The position numbers and the translations under genes were made by a program. From JBKBUF01 sp046290815 (lineage in GTDB: Bacteria; Bacteroidota; Bacteroidia; Cytophagales; Cytophagaceae): a DNA stretch of 64,000 nt. The stretch spans positions 87,222 through 151,221 of the forward strand of contig JBKBUF010000011.1 in NCBI GenBank assembly GCA_046290815.1, read 5' to 3'. The notes beneath the pieces are model-generated. The model was not told the DNA's origin. It worked only from the letters and a program-made list of their open reading frames with translations, and did not search any database. The number at the start of each line of letters is the position of its first letter. Position 1 is the first letter of the stretch. This document shows positions 23,495 to 31,502 of this stretch, in pieces.

Positions 23495-26400
23495 TTAATA
23501 GGTCTTAATGATATTTCTCTTGTAAGAACCGTTGTTGGTAATGATATGCATGATGAATAAACCGGCACCAAGATCGTTTCCTACAGTCAGGTTGTCTGTA
23601 TTATTTCCGTTAACGGTAGATACAAGCTTACCCTGTACATCATAAATGTTAACAGCAACAATCTTTTCGCCATTGCTTAAAGAAACAGCAGTTTGGTTAG
23701 TAAATGGATGCGGAGCAGCAATTACATCAACTGAAAGGACAACATCGGTTTCTTCATCCGCAGCAGCTATGCCTGAACAAGCGGCAATCTGCTCCCAAAC
23801 GCCCCACTGTCCAGTAGTTCCCGGTTCTTCTCCCTGAGTCCACCACTTAGCTCTCCAGATGCTTCCATTGTGAGATACTCTGTCCTCGCCCACATAAATT
23901 GAGGCTCTGTTCCATGCAGGAGCTGAACAGCTAATCGCAGTGGAAGTGGTAAATCGGAAGTATGGACTTGCATAAGCAGAATTAGTAGAAGAACAATTAC
24001 TTCTTACTGTGAATTCATATTGTGTACCGGCCTGAAGACCTGTGAAGTTTACGCTGTTGGTAGTTGTAGTTACACTTGATAGCCATGAACCTCCTACAGG
24101 TCTAACAAAAACCAGATATGAAGCGGCCCCGCTTTGAGCAGCCCAGGTAAGGTTGGCTGACGAAGTAGTGAGGTTATTTGCACCAAGTGATGCAGGTACA
24201 TTACAGGTAGCAACTACAGCAGTAGTAGTAAACCTGAAGTAAGGACTTGCATAAGCAGATGAATTAGAAGAACAGTTTGTTCTTACAGTAAACTCGTATT
24301 GAGTAGATGCCTGAAGACCTGTAAAGTTTACGCTGTTAGTAGAAGCAGTTACGCTTGGAAGCCACGAACCTCCTACAGGTCTTACAAAAACCAGGTAAGA
24401 AACTGCTCCTGTTTGCGCACTCCAGGTAAGGTTTGCAGAAGTAGTGGTGATATTGTTAGCTCCAAGTGACCCCGGAACATTACAGGTAGCTACCACAGCT
24501 GCAGTAGTGAATCTGAAGTAAGGGCTTGAATAAGCCGAATTCGTAGAAGAACAATTGCTTCTTACTGTAAATTCATATTGAGTAGAAGCCTGTAATCCTG
24601 TAAAATTAACATTGTTCGTTGTAGCTGTTACACTTGGCAGCCATGAACCTCCAACAGGTCTTACAAATACCAGATAGGAAACTGCGCCACCCTGAGCAGC
24701 CCAGGTAAGGTTGGCAGATGTACTTGTAATATTGTTAGCTCCTAATCCAGTAGGTACATCACAGGTTGGCTGTACTACATTGATTGTGATAGCAGATGAG
24801 GTGGTAGTAGCATTTGAGTTGTCTGTAGCTCTTGCTGTGATAGAATATGTACCGGCAGCTACATTCGACCATGTAAATGTATATGGACTGCCAGTGGCCT
24901 CTCCGATTTTAGAACTGCCATTGAAATATTCAACTCTTGTAACCGTTCCGTCAGGATCAGATGCAGTGGAAGTAAAACTTATGTTTGCAGGTGCTGTAAA
25001 GCTTGCATTGTTAGCAGGTGAAGAGATGTTTACCACAGGAGGTTGATTTACCACAGTTGCTGTTGGTATTGTTCCTGAAATAGTATATAGACCAAGCGAG
25101 CTATAGTCGGAATATCCTGTTGTTAAAGGATCACCATTTCCTGTCCCATCTATATGCAAATAATAAGTTCCTGCAGGTACATTCACCGATATAGTGGCGG
25201 ACAAGCTGTTGGTTGGATTTGCTGTAGCAACTGTAGCTCCTGAAGCGTTGGTTATCCAAGCTAAAATGTCAAGGTTTGCGTAAGCTGCAGAAGAGTTAGC
25301 GGTAAGATTAACTGTTCCTGCCCCGCAAGTAAAGCTGAAAACGTCAATATCGGTTCTTGTAGAAATTAATCCGCCGTTTTGGGCAGCAGCCACAGAACCG
25401 TTAGAAGCTACCACCAATGCTTTTGCTGTAGCAGGAGTATTTCCTGCATCGTCTGTCCTGAAACCGAAACCATTTGTCGTATTAGCAATAATCGCAATAT
25501 CATCCTGAGTCATGTTTGCACCCTGATATTCTCCACGGCTCCAGTGCGTAACCGTTCTGGTAGATCCCATTGAATTACCCATAATAGGAGCCCAGTTACC
25601 ATGACCACCATAATAGGTAGTAGAAGCATTTCCATCGTGGCTCAAACCGAAGGTGTGCCCAAGTTCATGTGAACCGGTTTCTCCTGCACCTTTGATGCCT
25701 TGATTGTAAACCCAGCAAGGACTATCATCGCTGTTTCTGCTGAATGAATTCAGATATGCCACTCCACCTGCAGAAGGTGCAGCTGTTTTAGTAATAGTAA
25801 AGATGCACATTTGTCTTCTGTTCAAAGGAGAAGCATTGAATACAGCTCTGTCTGTAGTGACATTGATATTGAAAGGACGAAGATCTTCGCTGATAAGATT
25901 GAATATTGCCTGTATTTGTGCTTCAGTAAGGTCCATCGGCTGTGCATCGATGGTTGCACCACCGGCCCAGCGAGAACCTACAACCAATTCTCCATCGAAG
26001 TCCAGATAAGCCACTGCGGTAGCTCCTGGTAAACTTTGTAGTTTGTAAACAGCAGAAGAAGATGGAGGTATTGCATATTGAACATCTCCCTGCACTTGTG
26101 ATGTTTGTCCCTGCTGAAATTCGATGCACATCACATCGTGAATATCTACTTCAGTAACATACACGTTTCCTTGTGCATCGGAAGAGTATTTGAACGCTGT
26201 TTTTTCTTCCGGCATTACAGCAACACCTTCCAGTTTTCCATTTCCTATGTTGAATGAAATATTGGAAGATTTTTTACCTTTAATTTCTCCTATGAAAACT
26301 TCTTCACCATTTTCAGTTTTAGTTACATTGATGATGGCTGTAATGTCGCCTTCACTGGTTTGAACCCTTCTCTCTTTAGTTGTTCTTGCACCTGCAGCCC

Positions 26401-26593
26401 CTTTTAAGTTGGAGGTGAACTCATTTAGAGATCCGATTTTTACCGGCTTCTCATCTGTATGTTTGTGTTGTGCTATTACAGAAACAGACAGAAATAAAAT
26501 AAAAATGATTTGGGTAAGTTTTTTAGTCAGGGAAGAAAATATTATTCCCGGACCAGGAATTGGATTTGTTTTGCTGGATAATTGTTTTTTCAT
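23495..26593 (-). CDS. Secreted metzincin metalloprotease with Ig-like, three FN3, chitin-binding and T9SS type A domains
   Basis: A 1032-residue exported protease. After a long N-region the signal peptide core is IIFILFLSVSVIAQ. A propeptide-like part (to about 190) precedes a reprolysin-like zinc domain (about 190-375) with HELGHTFGLSH: His309, Glu310, His313 and His319. A pre-peptidase-type domain (about 390-500) and a Big_17 Ig-like domain (about 515-605, ending near NATTTSSAITINV) follow. Three near-identical 93-residue FN3 modules occupy about 612-888. A CBM5/12 module follows (about 888-940, with WNRASIYVGEDRVSHNG and WRAKWWTQGEEPG), which binds chitin or cellulose. The T9SS type A tail ends the chain (GLFIMHIITNNGSYKRNIIK). 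It is likely released or surface-bound and used on protein in chitinous or plant material. Confidence 0.92.
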   Translation of the reverse strand: MKKQLSSKTNPIPGPGIIFSSLTKKLTQIIFILFLSVSVIAQHKHTDEKPVKIGSLNEFTSNLKGAAGARTTKERRVQTSEGDITAIINVTKTENGEEVFIGEIKGKKSSNISFNIGNGKLEGVAVMPEEKTAFKYSSDAQGNVYVTEVDIHDVMCIEFQQGQTSQVQGDVQYAIPPSSSAVYKLQSLPGATAVAYLDFDGELVVGSRWAGGATIDAQPMDLTEAQIQAIFNLISEDLRPFNINVTTDRAVFNASPLNRRQMCIFTITKTAAPSAGGVAYLNSFSRNSDDSPCWVYNQGIKGAGETGSHELGHTFGLSHDGNASTTYYGGHGNWAPIMGNSMGSTRTVTHWSRGEYQGANMTQDDIAIIANTTNGFGFRTDDAGNTPATAKALVVASNGSVAAAQNGGLISTRTDIDVFSFTCGAGTVNLTANSSAAYANLDILAWITNASGATVATANPTNSLSATISVNVPAGTYYLHIDGTGNGDPLTTGYSDYSSLGLYTISGTIPTATVVNQPPVVNISSPANNASFTAPANISFTSTASDPDGTVTRVEYFNGSSKIGEATGSPYTFTWSNVAAGTYSITARATDNSNATTTSSAITINVVQPTCDVPTGLGANNITSTSANLTWAAQGGAVSYLVFVRPVGGSWLPSVTATTNNVNFTGLQASTQYEFTVRSNCSSTNSAYSSPYFRFTTAAVVATCNVPGSLGANNITTTSANLTWSAQTGAVSYLVFVRPVGGSWLPSVTASTNSVNFTGLQASTQYEFTVRTNCSSNSSAYASPYFRFTTTAVVATCNVPASLGANNLTTSSANLTWAAQSGAASYLVFVRPVGGSWLSSVTTTTNSVNFTGLQAGTQYEFTVRSNCSSTNSAYASPYFRFTTSTAISCSAPAWNRASIYVGEDRVSHNGSIWRAKWWTQGEEPGTTGQWGVWEQIAACSGIAAADEETDVVLSVDVIAAPHPFTNQTAVSLSNGEKIVAVNIYDVQGKLVSTVNGNNTDNLTVGNDLGAGLFIMHIITNNGSYKRNIIKTY
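23922..24758 (-). repeat. Three tandem 279-bp repeats encoding FN3 modules
   Basis: The landmark TTACAGG or TCACAGG recurs at 24201, 24480 and 24759, exactly 279 bases apart. Each unit encodes 93 residues beginning with Cys-x-Val-Pro and containing SYLVFVRPVGGSWL. The units are close at DNA level with mostly silent changes, indicating recent duplication or gene conversion within the protease gene. Confidence 0.9.
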
Positions 26594-26786
26594 ATTCTTT
26601 TTGATTTACAATAAATTGAAGATTGTTAATGGTTTTTCTATCGCTTCAACTGGGTTGCAAATCCACTACATCTGGCAGGTTAAAATCTTACAAGAAACAA
26701 ATTAAATTTGTAAACATATTGATAGTTAAGTAATTAATAATATTTTAATTTTAACTTATAAATTTTTCTGAAAATTTTATAAAATC

Positions 26787-26812
26787 TTTGGACGGGATTT
26801 GTGTTACATTTG
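26787..26812 (+). promoter_or_regulatory. Possible promoter of the cysteine-rich pair
   Basis: TACATTTG at 26805-26812 matches the -7 element TAnnTTTG and lies about 50 bases before the ATG at 26864. A TTTG at 26787-26790 is only 14 bases upstream, shorter than the usual spacing, so only the -7 box is well supported. The rest of the 26594-26848 gap is AT-rich without other recognisable structure. Confidence 0.35.
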
Positions 26813-26863
26813 TACAAGTTTATAGCATAACTCAACCAATTTTTTTGATTGACGTTAAAAACT

Positions 26864-27223
26864 ATGATGAATAAGCCTTATATTAAAATGGTACTTTTAT
26901 TTATTCTTATATCAGTGGTCTCACCTGATATATGCAAGGCTTATTGTGCATATGTAAAAGAGGAAAGCGCGCAGTCATGCTGTAAAAAGTCGCAAAAGAA
27001 GGATGATTGTTGTGAGAGAATGGCTCAAATGGAATTGGCTAACCCGGAGTTTTTTAAGGTAACCAATGAAGCTGTAGTATTAGACATTTATCTGTTATTA
27101 ACCGAACATCTAAATGACCTCGATCTGGAACAACTAATAGTTTCAGGCATCGGGGTATATTCTTATTCACCACCCATTCTCCACAGGGATATTCCTGTAT
27201 TCAATCAGGTATTCAGAATATAA
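26864..27223 (+). CDS. Small exported protein with CC pairs, unknown function
   Basis: A 119-residue protein starting at ATG 26864 (an upstream TTG at 26849 would only lengthen the n-region). A signal peptide (MVLLFILISVVSPDICKAYC region, cleavage probably near residue 22) is followed by a cluster SCCKKSQKKDDCCERM with two Cys pairs. A Leu-rich helix (DIYLLLTEHLNDLDLEQLIV) and a short C-terminus ending NQVFRI come next. I do not recognise the family. It is upstream of a second small Cys-rich gene on the same strand (89-base gap) and divergent from the metalloprotease. Thiol-based metal binding is possible but unproven. Confidence 0.65.
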   Translation: MMNKPYIKMVLLFILISVVSPDICKAYCAYVKEESAQSCCKKSQKKDDCCERMAQMELANPEFFKVTNEAVVLDIYLLLTEHLNDLDLEQLIVSGIGVYSYSPPILHRDIPVFNQVFRI

Positions 27224-27312
27224 TAGCAGGGGGCATAATGGAAACTGCCTTAGTACAATAAGGTTTTCCCTTGTTCTTAAAACATTCTTTAAAATTTTAA
27301 CCTGATATCACT

Positions 27313-27555
27313 ATGAAAAATAATATTTTAATAATCTTCATGAGCTTATTTTTAGCTCTGTCTTCAAACGTTTTCGCCGGCAACAATAATTTGCCTGATT
27401 GCTGCAAAAAGCAGAAAAAATGTTGCAAAGAACAGAAAGTCTGTTGCGAAAAAAATAAGGCAAAGGCTGATTGCTGCATAAAGGCAAAAGCCTGCTGTGA
27501 AGAGAAAAAAGCATGCTGTGATGCTAAGAATGAAGGGGCGGGAGAGCAGAAATAA
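27313..27555 (+). CDS. Exported cysteine-rich peptide with CC heptads
   Basis: An 80-residue protein with a signal peptide (to about residue 22, SLFLALSSNVFAG). The mature 58 residues carry six Cys-Cys pairs (12 Cys in all) and many Lys. Four of the five gaps are exactly CC plus five residues (CCKKQKK, CCKEQKV, CCIKAKA, CCEEKKA); one unit is longer (CCEKNKAKAD). There is no other Cys, and no aromatic residue in the repeat. This is metallothionein-like in composition, but the strict heptad spacing would also place the Cys pairs along one face of a helix. The function is unknown. A strong terminator follows. Confidence 0.75.
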   Translation: MKNNILIIFMSLFLALSSNVFAGNNNLPDCCKKQKKCCKEQKVCCEKNKAKADCCIKAKACCEEKKACCDAKNEGAGEQK

Positions 27556-27560
27556 AAAAT

Positions 27561-27594
27561 AAAAAGGGGCTTTTAAAATGAGCCCCTTTTTTTA
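27561..27594. terminator. Bidirectional Rho-independent terminator
   Basis: AAAAAGGGGCT (27561-27571) pairs with AGCCCCTTTTT (27581 onward) around a 9-base loop, with A and T runs on either side. It serves the Cys-rich gene on the plus strand and the converging YceI gene on the minus strand. Confidence 0.92.
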
Positions 27595-27620
27595 TTAGTT
27601 AAATATTTCAGTCTGTATTT

Positions 27621-28232
27621 TTACTGTTTTGAACCGCTTAATTCAACATTGATTTCAATATCATCTGAAAGAACCATGTCTTTAGCAGGATTCATCCATG
27701 AAACCCCATATTTTTGACGGTTGAATACCAGTTTACCTGTAGCTTTTATTGCATCACCCTCGTTGGTAACCACTACGTCGGTAACTTTTTCTTCATTTGT
27801 TCTGCCACGAACTGTCAGGTCACCAGTAAGAGTGTTGCCATCAAAGGATTTTACTACAAACTTAGCTGTAGGAAAGGAGTCTACTGCAAAAAATTCTGCA
27901 GTTTGCAAATGGCCCACCAGCATTTCTTTAGTGTACTGCTCATTGTAATTGGCATCTGTTGGGTTAATTGATTTAAGGTCGGCTGTAAAAGTACCTGCAG
28001 TCACTGCATTTCCTTTGACAGTGATATTTCCCTCTGTCAATTTTACTGTTCCTGTATGCTCCTTTACTCCAAGCATTGTTCCTTTCCAGTTTAAATTGGA
28101 TGCGTCAGCATTTAAAACATAAATTGCTTCCGGCCCTGATGCATCAGCAGTAGTTTCCTTGTTTTCATTAGTACCACAGGCAAAAATCACCATTGTGCCT
28201 GCAGCAGCGATAAATAAATTTCTAAGTTTCAT
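27621..28232 (-). CDS. YceI-family lipoprotein
   Basis: A 203-residue lipoprotein. I place the start at ATG 28230-28232 because it gives a compact signal with lipobox (MKLRNLFIAAAGTMVIFACG, Cys19); the open frame 31 codons longer would put a polar stretch in front. The YceI domain (about 40-203) is a lipocalin-like barrel with ADASNLNWKGTMLGVKEHTG, MLVGHLQTAEFF and KYGVSWMNP. YceI proteins bind polyisoprenoid lipids in the periplasm. idi, which makes the isoprenoid precursor, is the next gene upstream on the same strand (108 bases), which fits an isoprenoid link but does not prove it. Confidence 0.9.
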   Translation of the reverse strand: MKLRNLFIAAAGTMVIFACGTNENKETTADASGPEAIYVLNADASNLNWKGTMLGVKEHTGTVKLTEGNITVKGNAVTAGTFTADLKSINPTDANYNEQYTKEMLVGHLQTAEFFAVDSFPTAKFVVKSFDGNTLTGDLTVRGRTNEEKVTDVVVTNEGDAIKATGKLVFNRQKYGVSWMNPAKDMVLSDDIEINVELSGSKQ

Positions 28233-28340
28233 AAGTTTAAAATAAATTATGTGTTTAAACATGTATTTCGTAAAAATAGAAAAAATGACGAAATAGTTCC
28301 TAATCCGTTGTGTAATAATTTTCAAAAAGATTATTGCGCT

Positions 28341-28868
28341 TTATTTAAAGGACTGGTTGCCCAGGTGGACTAAAACTCTTTCAAAGCAGATTTTAAACCA
28401 TTCGGTAAACCCGGAAGGAGATTCCTGAAGTTCGATTTTAAGATTATTCGCACTACAAAATCTCCAATCTCCGACTTCTGTGACATTGGGTTGGGGTGTT
28501 ACTTCAGTGTAACCAAAAAAGACATGATCAAATTCATGTTCTGTTAGTCCATTCTCAAAGGTAGTTTTGTAAACAAAACTGAATTTATGTTCTAAATTGG
28601 TTTTCAAACCCATTTCCTCCCAAAGTCTCCTATTGGCTGCTTTCAAAATATCTTCGCCCGGTTTTGGGTGGCTGCAGCAGGTGTTGGTCCACAATCCGGG
28701 GGAATGATATTTAGATTCCGCTCTTTTCTGAAGCAGAAACTCTCCCCTGGAATTAAATATAAACACCGAAAAAGCCCTGTGAAGCAATCCTTTCCGGTGA
28801 GCCTCAAGTTTTTCCATTATTCCGATTTCCTCGTCCTTCGGATTGACTAAAATGACATTTTCCTGCAT
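28341..28868 (-). CDS. idi: Isopentenyl-diphosphate delta-isomerase, type 1
   Basis: Interconverts isopentenyl and dimethylallyl diphosphate. The 175-residue Nudix-type enzyme has the active-site Cys in NTCCSHPKPGE, the Nudix-like helix RRLWEEMGL and the glutamate in LTEHEFDHVFFG. The N-terminal VNPKDEEIGIMEKLEAHRKG and the metal-binding His of HRAFSVFIF are typical. It precedes the YceI lipoprotein on the same strand. Confidence 0.96.
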   Translation of the reverse strand: MQENVILVNPKDEEIGIMEKLEAHRKGLLHRAFSVFIFNSRGEFLLQKRAESKYHSPGLWTNTCCSHPKPGEDILKAANRRLWEEMGLKTNLEHKFSFVYKTTFENGLTEHEFDHVFFGYTEVTPQPNVTEVGDWRFCSANNLKIELQESPSGFTEWFKICFERVLVHLGNQSFK

Positions 28869-29240
28869 CTATTGAGAATGTAAGCTTAAAAATAGGGTTA
28901 TCTGCTGAATTTTAAACGAAATTAACTTATAAAAACGTTCATTGCTGCAAATTCCAAATATCAAAATCAACAGAATCAAATAGAATTTTATACTTGTTTT
29001 TGATTTTATTTCAGGTTTGTTCTTTAAGTGCAATTGTAGTCCTTAAATCGGCTTTTTTGGGCTGAAAACAGCATTTTTTATTGTTTTTTATGAGTGATTC
29101 TCCTGGCAGTTTTGATCGCAATTTTTTGCTATTTAAAGTAAAATAATTAGTCAGGATTTTGATTTTAATCATTAATCCTACTACTTAAAACCTACACGCA
29201 CAAAAAACCATTGATGTTTGATTAAAACCAATTTTAAATT
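28869..29240. other. Intergenic region between idi and the GH3 gene
   Basis: A 372-base AT-rich divergent promoter region. I found no open frame of coding quality, no tRNA, no riboswitch I could recognise and no strong hairpin with a T run. It must hold the start signals of idi (minus) and of the GH3 glucosidase (plus), but no good -33/-7 pair was seen. Confidence 0.6.
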
Positions 29241-31487
29241 ATGAAACGGTACTCTTTTTTAGTTTTGATTGCCTTTTTGATCAGTTTCGGGGCCAATGCT
29301 CAGGCAGATCTTGAAAAGAAGGTGAATGATTTGCTGGCAAAAATGACCCTGGAAGAAAAGGTGGGCCAGATGACCCAGCTTACGCTGGATGCAGTATGTA
29401 AAGGCACTCCATTTGATTTGAATAAAAAAATGGAGCTTGACCAGGAAAAACTTAAAAAGGTACTTGTTGAATATAAGGTAGGATCCATTCTAAACACCGG
29501 TATGTATACCCTCCCGCGTGAACAATGGTATCAGTTGATTTCTGAGATTCAGAGAATTGCAACCAAAGAAACCCGTCTTGGAATCCCGGTTATTTATGGT
29601 ATAGATGCTATTCACGGAGCCAATTATACTGTAGGAGCAACGTTGTTTCCTCAGGAAATATCTCTTGCCGCCACCTGGGATCCTAAATACGCAGAATATA
29701 CGGGTGCTGTAACTGCTTATGAAGTAAAAGCCTCTGCTATTACCTGGAATTTCTCTCCGGTATTGGATTTGGGAAGACAACCGCTATGGTCCAGATTTTT
29801 CGAAACTTTCGGTGAAGACCCTTATCTGGCGACCGAAATGGGTAAAGCCATTGTTAAAGGTTATCAGGGTGATAATGTAGCGCACCAGGATAAACTGGCA
29901 GCCTGTCTGAAGCATTATGTTGGATATAGCAATTCCAAGTCAGGAAAAGACAGGACTCCTATTCAAATGTCTGAAAGAGAATTAAGAGAATATTACCTGG
30001 TTCCTTTTAAAGCAGCAATTGAACAAGGGGCTCAAACCGTTATGATCAACTCAACAGAAATCAATGGCACTCCTGTGCACGCCGATTATCATATTCTGAC
30101 AGAAATTTTGAAGGATGAATTAAAGTTTGACGGATTTGCCGTTACTGATTGGGAAGACATATTAATGCTTCATAACACACATAAAATTGCTGACTCAGAA
30201 AAAGAAGCTGTTGGTATTGCTATCAATGCGGGAGTAGATATGAGTATGGTACCATTGCAATTGGATTTTGCTGATCATTTGGTAGCTCTGGTAAAAGAAG
30301 GAAAAGTACCAATGTCCAGAATTGACGATGCAGTAAGAAGGATACTTAGAGTAAAATACAGATTAAATTTGTTTGAAAAGGCTTACCATCCGATGGAGTC
30401 TTATACTAAGTTCGCATCTGCAGAATTTACTGATTATAGTTATAAAGCTGCCTTAGAAAGTATAGTGCTTTCAAAAAATAGCAATAATTTATTGCCATTA
30501 CCTAAGAACAAAAAAGTACTTGTTACAGGGGTTGGTGCTAATTCCTTAAATTATCTGAACGGAGCATGGACGCATACCTGGCAGGGAATTGAATCAAAAT
30601 TCAATACTAAAGGAAAGAAAACAGTTGTTGAGGCAATTACAGATAAGATAGGAAGCAGCAATGTTATCTATGTTGAAGGTACAGGATACGATAAAGATAT
30701 CAATACTGCCACAGCTGCTGCTAAGGCTAAAGAAGTGGATTATGTTATTGTTTGCCTTGGTGAAATTCCATCAACAGAGAAAGTCGGTGATATTTATGAC
30801 CTTACTTTACCTGCTGCACAAATAGAATTGGTAAAAGCTTTACATAAATCAGGAAAGCCCGTAATTACCGTTCTTCTTCAGTCAAGACCAAGAATATTTA
30901 CGGAAGTTGAACCATTAATGCAGGCAGTTTTCGTTGCCATGAGACCAGGAGACGAAGGAGGAAGAGCAATTGCTGAAACTCTTTTCGGTGATAATAATCC
31001 TTCAGGAAAACTTCCCTTCACCTATCCAAGATTCACCGGTGATTTTGTCACCTATGATCACAAATTTTCTGAAGAGAAAGATGCCAACTTCGGATTAAAT
31101 GCTTTCAATCCATTATTTCATTTCGGATCAGGATTAAGTTATACCACGTTCTCATATTCTGATCTTAAACTGGATAAAAAACATATGAAAGGCACAGAAG
31201 CCATCAAAATAAGTGTGAAAGTTACTAACAGCGGAAAGATAAAAGGGAAAGAAGTAGTGCAGTTGTACACGCATGATCAGGTGGCAAGCATAACTCCTTG
31301 TGTAAAAAGATTAAGAAAGTTTTCTAAAGTTGAACTTAACCCTGGAGAATCCAAAGTAGTGGAATTTACTTTGACGAAAGATGACCTTGCTTTTGTAGAT
31401 AAAAATCTAAAATGGATCACCGAGCCCGGGAAGTTCAATGTAATGATTGCGAATCTAAAAGATGAATTTGAATTTATCTCCAAATAA
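29241..31487 (+). CDS. Glycoside hydrolase family 3 beta-glucosidase
   Basis: A 748-residue exported enzyme of the BglX type that removes glucosyl residues from beta-linked oligosaccharides. A signal peptide (ending FGANAQ) is followed by the GH3 N-terminal barrel (about 25-375) with IDAIHGANYTVGATLFP and KHYVGYSNSKSGKDR. The nucleophile is Asp303 in AVTDWEDI. The GH3 C-terminal domain (about 410-625) and a fibronectin III-like domain (about 660-735) complete the normal architecture. There is no T9SS tail, so a periplasmic site is likely. It is followed after 15 bases by the receptor-DNA-binding fusion, which may control it. Confidence 0.95.
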   Translation: MKRYSFLVLIAFLISFGANAQADLEKKVNDLLAKMTLEEKVGQMTQLTLDAVCKGTPFDLNKKMELDQEKLKKVLVEYKVGSILNTGMYTLPREQWYQLISEIQRIATKETRLGIPVIYGIDAIHGANYTVGATLFPQEISLAATWDPKYAEYTGAVTAYEVKASAITWNFSPVLDLGRQPLWSRFFETFGEDPYLATEMGKAIVKGYQGDNVAHQDKLAACLKHYVGYSNSKSGKDRTPIQMSERELREYYLVPFKAAIEQGAQTVMINSTEINGTPVHADYHILTEILKDELKFDGFAVTDWEDILMLHNTHKIADSEKEAVGIAINAGVDMSMVPLQLDFADHLVALVKEGKVPMSRIDDAVRRILRVKYRLNLFEKAYHPMESYTKFASAEFTDYSYKAALESIVLSKNSNNLLPLPKNKKVLVTGVGANSLNYLNGAWTHTWQGIESKFNTKGKKTVVEAITDKIGSSNVIYVEGTGYDKDINTATAAAKAKEVDYVIVCLGEIPSTEKVGDIYDLTLPAAQIELVKALHKSGKPVITVLLQSRPRIFTEVEPLMQAVFVAMRPGDEGGRAIAETLFGDNNPSGKLPFTYPRFTGDFVTYDHKFSEEKDANFGLNAFNPLFHFGSGLSYTTFSYSDLKLDKKHMKGTEAIKISVKVTNSGKIKGKEVVQLYTHDQVASITPCVKRLRKFSKVELNPGESKVVEFTLTKDDLAFVDKNLKWITEPGKFNVMIANLKDEFEFISK

Positions 31488-31502
31488 TACTAGCTCAGAT
31501 TT

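Noticed and set aside
23922..24758. Regular repeats that could suggest a CRISPR or satellite array
   Set aside because: The 279-bp units are an exact multiple of three, lie in one open frame and encode FN3 domains.
26849..26863. Longer N-terminus from TTG 26849
   Set aside because: The ATG pair at 26864 gives a normal signal peptide and a standard start.
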